From the NCBI GenBank assembly GCA_964657885.1, contig CAZZWO010000117.1:1-9352 (forward strand): 9,352 nt of DNA. Direction: 5' to 3'. A program made the position numbers and the translations under genes. Under the pieces are notes generated by a model. It saw only the letters and a list, made by a program, of their open reading frames with translations. It was not told the DNA's origin and ran no database searches. This DNA is from BOG-908 sp964657885. Its GTDB lineage: Bacteria > Pseudomonadota > Alphaproteobacteria > Acetobacterales > Acetobacteraceae. Shown in pieces: positions 4,325-9,352 of the stretch. Within the stretch, counting starts at the first letter, position 1. Every line of letters starts with the position of its first letter.

Positions 4325-7300
4325 CTAAGCGGCCTTCGCCTTTGCCTGTCCCGCAACGCGCACCAGGTTGCCGAGCACATCGTCGGCGGTCTTGACCCGT
4401 TCGGCCACGTTCATGTCGCGAACCACCGCAAGTTTATGGTCGGGCCGCAGCTTGACGATGCCCTTCCGCGTGCCGAGCCACTGGATCAACCCGGCGGGAT
4501 TCCCGAATGCATTGCCCCGGAACTGCAGGACCATTCCCTTTGGACCCGCCTCGAGTTTTTCGACGCCGGCGACCCGGCAAGCTCGTTTCAGGTGCACGAC
4601 CTGCAACAGGTTTTCAACTTCGGCGGGCATCGGCCCAAAGCGGTCCACCAGTTCGGCGGCTAATGCTTCGCTTTCGGCATCCGATGTCAGCGCGCCGATC
4701 CGGCGATAGAGCCCGAGCCGGACGGGCAAGTCTCGCACATAGGCGTCGGGGATCAGCACGGGCAGGCCGAGGTTGATGTTCGGCGTCCAGTCCCGGTCTT
4801 CAGTGCGGATGCGGCCGCGTTCGGCACGCATTTCGGCCACCGCGTCCTCCAGCATCTGCTGGTAAAGCTCGATCCCGACCTCGCGTATGTGGCCCGACTG
4901 TTCGTCGCCTAGCAGGTTGCCGGCGCCACGGATATCGAGGTCGTGGCTGGCAAGGGTGAAGCCGGCGCCGAGTTGATCGAGCGTCTGCATGACGTGCAGG
5001 CGCTTTTCGGCAGCGCCCGATAATTTCGATCCCGGAGGCCAGGTCAGGTAGGCATACCCGCGCTGCTTTCCCCGTCCGACACGGCCGCGCAACTGGTAAA
5101 GCTGCCCGAGCCCGAACATGTCGGCCCGGTGGATCAGCAACGTGTTCACGGCCGGCATGTCGAGCCCGCTCTCGACGATGTTCGTCGATAGCAGGATGTC
5201 GTATTTGCCGTCGCCGAACTCGGTCATCACGCGCTCGAGTTCGGTTGGCGCCAGCCGGCCATGCGCTTCGACAACGCGCGCCTCCGGCACGATCTCGGCA
5301 AGCCGTGCCTGCATCTTCGGCATATCTTCCAGGCGCGGAACGACGCAGAACACCTGGCCGCCGCGGAACCGCTCGCGCTGGATCGCCTCGCGGATCACCA
5401 CATGGTCGAACGGCATGATGAACGTGCGCACGGCCATCCGATCGACCGGCGGTGTTGCAATCAGGCTCATCTCGCGCACGCCGGTCAGCGCGAGTTGCAA
5501 GGTGCGCGGGATCGGTGTCGCGGTCAGTGTCAGCACATGCACGTCGGCTTTGAGCGCCTTCAGCTTCTCCTTGTGGGTGACACCGAAATGCTGTTCCTCG
5601 TCGACGATGAGCAGTCCGAGATCGGAGAACTCGATCCCCTTTGCCAACAGCGCATGCGTGCCGATGACGATGTTGATGTCGCCGTTCGCCAGGCCGCGCT
5701 TTACCTCCAAGGCGTCCTTGGCGGTCACCATCCGGGACAACTGACCGACCTTCACCGGCAGACCCTCGAAGCGCGCGGTGAAACTGCGGAAATGCTGCCG
5801 GGCCAACAAGGTTGTCGGAACCACGACGGCCACTTGCGACCCCGACATGGCGACCGCGAATGCGGCCCGCAGGGCAACTTCGGTCTTGCCGAAACCGACG
5901 TCGCCGCAGATCAGCCGGTCCATCGGTTTGCCCGACGACAGATCTTCAAGCACATCCGAGATGGCGCGCATCTGGTCGTCGGTTTCGGCGAACGGGAAGC
6001 GGGCACAGAATTCGTCCCATGTACCCTCAGGGGGTGCCACGGTCATTGCGTCACGCACCCGCCGTTCGGCGGCGATCCTGATGAGCGAGCCGGCCATGTC
6101 GCGAATGCGCTGCTTCATCCGCGCCTTGCGGCTTTGCCAGCCTGCGCCTCCAAGCTTGTCCAGCGCGACACCCTGCGTCTCGCTGCCGAAACGCGAAAGC
6201 AGCTCGATGTTCTCGACCGGCAGAAACAGCTTTTCATTGCCGTCGTAGATCAACCGGAGGCAATCATGCGGCGCCTGTCCGACGCTTAGTGTTTCCAAAC
6301 CGTCATAACGCCCGATGCCGTAATCCTGGTGCACGACCAGATCGCCATCGGCGATCTCTGTCGCCTCGGCAATGAACTGGTCGGCGCGCTTGCGTTTGCG
6401 GGGCGGCCGGCTGATCCGCTCGCCGAGCAGATCCTGCTCGCCGACGATCGCGAAATCCTCTGCGATGAAACCGCGCTCCAGGCCGAGCGTCACCAGCCCG
6501 ATCAGGTCCGGCTTCAGCCGCGCGGCACTCGCCCAATCCTCGACAGGCTCGGCGCGCAGCTTGTGTTCGGCGAGCAAAGCCGCGATGCGGGCGCGCGACC
6601 CGCGGCTCCAGGCGGCGACAATGGTCCGGCGTTTCTGAGCGGCCCAGCTTGCGGCCTGTGCGGCGAGTTGCTGATACACACTGGTAGAAACGCCGGATCC
6701 GGCCTGGGTGAAGATGACGCCGGGCCGGCCACCCGCATCGAAGCCGCCGGCGCCGTCAGGCATCCCATAAGGCGAAAAGCTGAAAGCCGGCACGCCGGCC
6801 AACATCGCATCCCACCCGGCACGATCCAGGTACAGACGGTCGGGCGGGAGTGGCCGGTAGCCGACTTCGCCATCGCGCGGCATCACGCGACGCGCCTCGA
6901 AATGGTCGGCGATCATCTCCAGGCGTGAGGTCAGCGCCTCCTCCGCCTGACCGTCGAGCGAGACCGAGGGCTGCGACAGGTAGTCGAGCAACGTCTCCAT
7001 GCCGTCATGGAACAGCGGAACCCAATGTTCCATGCCGGGATAGCGACGCCCGTCCGAAATCGCCTCATAGATCGGGTCGGTAGCCGCCGCCTGGCTGAAC
7101 AGTTCACGCCACGCCGTGCGGAAACGCGCGACGCTCGGCGCGTCCAGCGTCACCTCGGATACCGGGCGCAAGGAAAACGAGTCGGCCTTTTCGGTGCTGC
7201 GCTGGGTGGCGGGATCGAAGCGGCGTACGCTGTCCACCGTGTCGCCGAAAAAATCCAGCCGCACGGGGTCGCCTTCGCCGCTCGGGAAGATGTCCATGAT

Positions 7301-7771
7301 GCCGCCGCGGACCGCGTATTCGCCCGGCTCCATCACCGTATCCGCACGCCCATAGCCATGCGATTCGAGGTATTCGACGAGCTTTTCGGGCCGCACGGTG
7401 CCGCCGGCACGCACGTCCAGGCTCTCGCCCAGGAACACCAGTCGCGGCGGCACGCGCTGCACGGCGGCATTGACCGTCGTCAGCACGATCCTGCGGCCGG
7501 GTGCTGGTTCCAGCAGCCTGGACAAGGTGGCGATCCGCTCGGAGACAACGGCAGGGTTCGGCGAAACCCGGTCGTAAGGAAGGCAGTCCCAGGCGGGAAA
7601 ACGCAGCACCTCGATGTCCGGCGCGAAAAATGCCAGCAGCTCGGCTAGGCGCACCATGCGCGCCTCGTTGCGCGCGATGTGGAGAAGAGCCCCGTCATGC
7701 TCGCGCGCGCGGCGAACCAGCAGCATCGCGTCGAAGCCTTCGGGCGCTCCGTAAATCGTCGCTAAGGTCAA
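4325..7771 (-). CDS. mfd: Transcription-repair coupling factor Mfd
   Basis: This 1148-residue DNA translocase removes RNA polymerase stalled at lesions and recruits UvrA to the template strand. The N-terminal UvrB-like region includes GEYAVRGGIMDIFPSGEG (about residues 147-164). The polymerase-interacting domain starts near HQDYGIGRYDG (481-491). The RecG-like motor has Walker A GDVGFGKT (623-630), Walker B DEEQHFGV (724-731), TATPIPRTL, and the late helicase motifs STNIVESGLDMP and QLRGRVGRGKQRGY (RGRVGR at 895-900). A C-terminal TRCF domain follows. Length is normal. The start is TTG at 7771: its TTGA overlaps the sdhE stop by four bases, the family's N-terminus aligns here (IYGAPEGFD), and a purine-rich stretch on the minus strand precedes it; the first ATG downstream would trim 15 residues. 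The gene is probably co-transcribed with sdhE. Confidence 0.97.
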   Translation of the reverse strand: MTLATIYGAPEGFDAMLLVRRAREHDGALLHIARNEARMVRLAELLAFFAPDIEVLRFPAWDCLPYDRVSPNPAVVSERIATLSRLLEPAPGRRIVLTTVNAAVQRVPPRLVFLGESLDVRAGGTVRPEKLVEYLESHGYGRADTVMEPGEYAVRGGIMDIFPSGEGDPVRLDFFGDTVDSVRRFDPATQRSTEKADSFSLRPVSEVTLDAPSVARFRTAWRELFSQAAATDPIYEAISDGRRYPGMEHWVPLFHDGMETLLDYLSQPSVSLDGQAEEALTSRLEMIADHFEARRVMPRDGEVGYRPLPPDRLYLDRAGWDAMLAGVPAFSFSPYGMPDGAGGFDAGGRPGVIFTQAGSGVSTSVYQQLAAQAASWAAQKRRTIVAAWSRGSRARIAALLAEHKLRAEPVEDWASAARLKPDLIGLVTLGLERGFIAEDFAIVGEQDLLGERISRPPRKRKRADQFIAEATEIADGDLVVHQDYGIGRYDGLETLSVGQAPHDCLRLIYDGNEKLFLPVENIELLSRFGSETQGVALDKLGGAGWQSRKARMKQRIRDMAGSLIRIAAERRVRDAMTVAPPEGTWDEFCARFPFAETDDQMRAISDVLEDLSSGKPMDRLICGDVGFGKTEVALRAAFAVAMSGSQVAVVVPTTLLARQHFRSFTARFEGLPVKVGQLSRMVTAKDALEVKRGLANGDINIVIGTHALLAKGIEFSDLGLLIVDEEQHFGVTHKEKLKALKADVHVLTLTATPIPRTLQLALTGVREMSLIATPPVDRMAVRTFIMPFDHVVIREAIQRERFRGGQVFCVVPRLEDMPKMQARLAEIVPEARVVEAHGRLAPTELERVMTEFGDGKYDILLSTNIVESGLDMPAVNTLLIHRADMFGLGQLYQLRGRVGRGKQRGYAYLTWPPGSKLSGAAEKRLHVMQTLDQLGAGFTLASHDLDIRGAGNLLGDEQSGHIREVGIELYQQMLEDAVAEMRAERGRIRTEDRDWTPNINLGLPVLIPDAYVRDLPVRLGLYRRIGALTSDAESEALAAELVDRFGPMPAEVENLLQVVHLKRACRVAGVEKLEAGPKGMVLQFRGNAFGNPAGLIQWLGTRKGIVKLRPDHKLAVVRDMNVAERVKTADDVLGNLVRVAGQAKAKAA

Positions 7772-8055
7772 CCCTGGTTTCCCTGTAGGCGCGCATCCCT
7801 CATGGCCTGCAGCATCGGGCCGTCATGTTCGGCAGGAATTGGCCGGCGTCCGGTGAGCCAATCGGCGAGCGCCGGATCGGGCAAATCCATGATGGTCTCG
7901 AGCGCCGCGATTTCCGCCACGGTGAAATCCTGCAGCCTGGCCGACACGAAGCCGCCCACGAGAATGTCGTTCTCGCGTGTGCCGCGGTGGTTGGCGCGGA
8001 ACAGCAAACGACGCCGCCGGCCTTCCAACGAGATGGGTGTGGAGGTTTCGTCCAT
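7768..8055 (-). CDS. sdhE: Succinate dehydrogenase assembly factor 2 (SdhE/SDHAF2, DUF339)
   Basis: This 95-residue protein matches SdhE (DUF339, YgfY), the factor that promotes covalent attachment of FAD to the SdhA subunit of succinate dehydrogenase. The key signature RGTREND is at residues 24-30, corresponding to the RGxRE motif needed for flavinylation, and FTVAEIAALETIMDLPDPALADWLTG gives the helical bundle with its conserved Asp and Trp. The ATG at 8055 was chosen because the family starts about 20 residues before the motif; the open frame runs about 91 codons further upstream, but that part overlaps the divergent recG start. The ribosome site is weak. A TATATG-like element lies just before the start, so a short or leaderless transcript is possible. 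The gene overlaps mfd by four bases and lies 26 bases from the recG GTG. Confidence 0.93.
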   Translation of the reverse strand: MDETSTPISLEGRRRRLLFRANHRGTRENDILVGGFVSARLQDFTVAEIAALETIMDLPDPALADWLTGRRPIPAEHDGPMLQAMRDARLQGNQG

Positions 8056-8081
8056 GATGCGGCTGACATATAGCGGGCAGC

Positions 8082-9352
8082 GTGCCAGACACCAGTGCCG
8101 CGCCCCCACCTTCGCCCGACCGAACTTCGGCCGGCACGCCCTCGCGCGTTTCCCCGTCGCCTGCCGAACTGGATGAAGTGCTCGCCCCGCTGCTGGCGCC
8201 ACAGACGACACTGCGCGGTATCGGTCCCTCGATCGCCGTGCTGCTGGCCCGGGTAACCGGCGGAACGCGCGTGCTCGACCTGCTATTCCACTTGCCGGAA
8301 AGCTTCGTTGACCGGCGCCACCGGCCAACCATCAGCGGTGCCGTTCCCGGCCAGGTCGCGACGCTGGAGGTAGAGGTCGTCAGGCACGAAAAGCCGGGTA
8401 GCCCCCGCCAGCCCTGGCGGGTCATCGTGACAGACGGCACGGCTTTCGCGGAACTGGTCTTCTTCAAGCCGGCGCGGGCGCAGGCCCTGGTGCCGGGAAG
8501 CAAGGTGATCGTGTCGGGCAAGCTGGAATCGTTCCAGGACCGGCTTACCATGCCGCACCCGGACCATATCGCTCCAGGCGGACGTCCCGAACTCATCCCC
8601 CGGCTGGAACCGGTCTGGCCGCTCACGGCGGGATTATTCCCGAGCCACCTGCGTGCAGCCCTGACCCAGGCGCTAGCCCGCATACCGGCGTTCCCCGAGT
8701 GGCACGAGGCGCGGCTGATGCAACGGGAACGGTGGCCCAGCTTTGCGGAGGCCCTGCGCGCCCTGCACGCCCCGCTTGAGCATCCCGAGCCGAGGGTGCG
8801 CGCACGGCTCGCCTACGACGAGTTGCTGGCCCACCAGATCGCAATCTCGTGGATGCGCACGCAACGGTCGCGCAGAGCCGGGCGTCCGCTCACCGGGGGC
8901 GGCAGGCTTCGTGATCAGGCGCTCACGCGCTTCGGCCATCGGCTTACCGGTAGCCAGCTTCATGTTCTCAGCGAGATCGATGCCGGCCTTGCGGCCCCCA
9001 GCCGGATGCTGCGGCTGCTCCAGGGGGATGTCGGCTCCGGCAAGACCCTGGTTGCGGTCATGGCGATGCTGCGGGCCGTCGAGGCCGGCGCCCAGGCCGC
9101 GATGATGGCGCCGACCGAAACACTCGCCCGCCAGCACCACCGGACGCTGTCTAAAATCTGTCCCGTTCCGGTGGCGCTGCTGACCGGCTCGGTGAAGGGT
9201 GTGGCGCGGCGGAACACCTTGCTCGGGCTACAATCCGGCCGCATTCCGCTGGTCGTCGGCACCCATGCCTTGTTCCAGGAGGGCGTGTCGTATCGCGACC
9301 TTGCCTTGGCGGTGATCGACGAACAGCACCGGTTCGGGGTGGATCAACGGCT
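8082..9352 (+). CDS. recG: ATP-dependent DNA helicase RecG, 3' end cut by window
   Basis: The frame stays open from GTG 8082 to the window edge (423 codons) and encodes the N-terminal half of RecG, the branch-migrating helicase that reverses stalled replication forks and processes Holliday junctions. The wedge domain contains LRGIGPSIAVLLAR (44-57) and LLFHLPESFVDRR; the motor shows GDVGSGKT (315-322), MAPTETLARQH and Walker B DEQHRFGV (413-420), and the window ends just after it. No frameshift was found. The start is uncertain: 8082 is the only start codon near the frame's opening and has a weak ribosome site, and its first 32 residues are Pro/Ser-rich with weaker codon bias. A GTG at 8178 would give an N-terminus closer to E. 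coli RecG (12 residues before the conserved LRGIG). The gene diverges from sdhE. Confidence 0.93.
   Translation, partial: MPDTSAAPPPSPDRTSAGTPSRVSPSPAELDEVLAPLLAPQTTLRGIGPSIAVLLARVTGGTRVLDLLFHLPESFVDRRHRPTISGAVPGQVATLEVEVVRHEKPGSPRQPWRVIVTDGTAFAELVFFKPARAQALVPGSKVIVSGKLESFQDRLTMPHPDHIAPGGRPELIPRLEPVWPLTAGLFPSHLRAALTQALARIPAFPEWHEARLMQRERWPSFAEALRALHAPLEHPEPRVRARLAYDELLAHQIAISWMRTQRSRRAGRPLTGGGRLRDQALTRFGHRLTGSQLHVLSEIDAGLAAPSRMLRLLQGDVGSGKTLVAVMAMLRAVEAGAQAAMMAPTETLARQHHRTLSKICPVPVALLTGSVKGVARRNTLLGLQSGRIPLVVGTHALFQEGVSYRDLALAVIDEQHRFGVDQR

Noticed and set aside
5261..6289. 342-codon plus-strand frame inside mfd
   Set aside because: It is antisense to the well-conserved Mfd core; high GC content leaves long open frames on the opposite strand, and the product is His/Gln/Arg-rich without motifs.
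8056..8328. Upstream extension of sdhE by 91 codons
   Set aside because: It would run antisense through the start of recG, is Arg/Ala-rich and lies outside the family's normal length.

Overview
The window looks like a chromosomal housekeeping stretch from a high-GC alphaproteobacterium, probably Rhodospirillales and perhaps Acetobacteraceae. The lineage signals are a gene for TrcR (DUF1013), a DUF1192 gene, a pair of DUF465 (YdcH-like) genes, an IbpA-type Hsp20, and an L31 lacking the zinc-binding cysteines. No transposon, phage, CRISPR, tRNA or rRNA signal is visible. Genus-level placement is inference.

Left part (1-1110): a promoter drives rpmE (ribosomal protein L31). Its intrinsic terminator overlaps a heat-shock (sigma-32-like) promoter for a small heat-shock gene. 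The Hsp20 mRNA leader has the architecture of a ROSE-type RNA thermometer: three successive hairpins, the last of which sequesters the whole Shine-Dalgarno sequence against a UUGCU motif. This is the most interesting regulatory element here. Hsp20 ends in a very strong terminator that also encodes the C-terminus of the convergent DUF1192 gene.

Middle (1110-4300): DUF1192 (-) and trcR (+) diverge. trcR converges on a small DUF465 gene (-) across a perfect bidirectional terminator. A second DUF465 gene (+) diverges from the first and starts a tightly overlapping operon with purE and purK, the two enzymes that convert AIR plus bicarbonate into CAIR in purine synthesis. The spacer between the two DUF465 genes contains several inverted repeats and a possible eight-residue leader ORF.

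Right part (4300-9352): purK converges on mfd (transcription-repair coupling factor), which is transcribed leftward and is preceded by sdhE (flavinylation factor of succinate dehydrogenase). The two overlap by four bases (TTGA), which implies a TTG start for mfd. recG (branch-migration helicase) diverges from sdhE and runs off the right edge after its Walker B motif. Two related superfamily-2 helicases, mfd and recG, thus sit back to back around the small sdhE gene.

No wholly new gene system is evident. The novelty lies in nested regulatory RNA and DNA structures around otherwise conserved genes.
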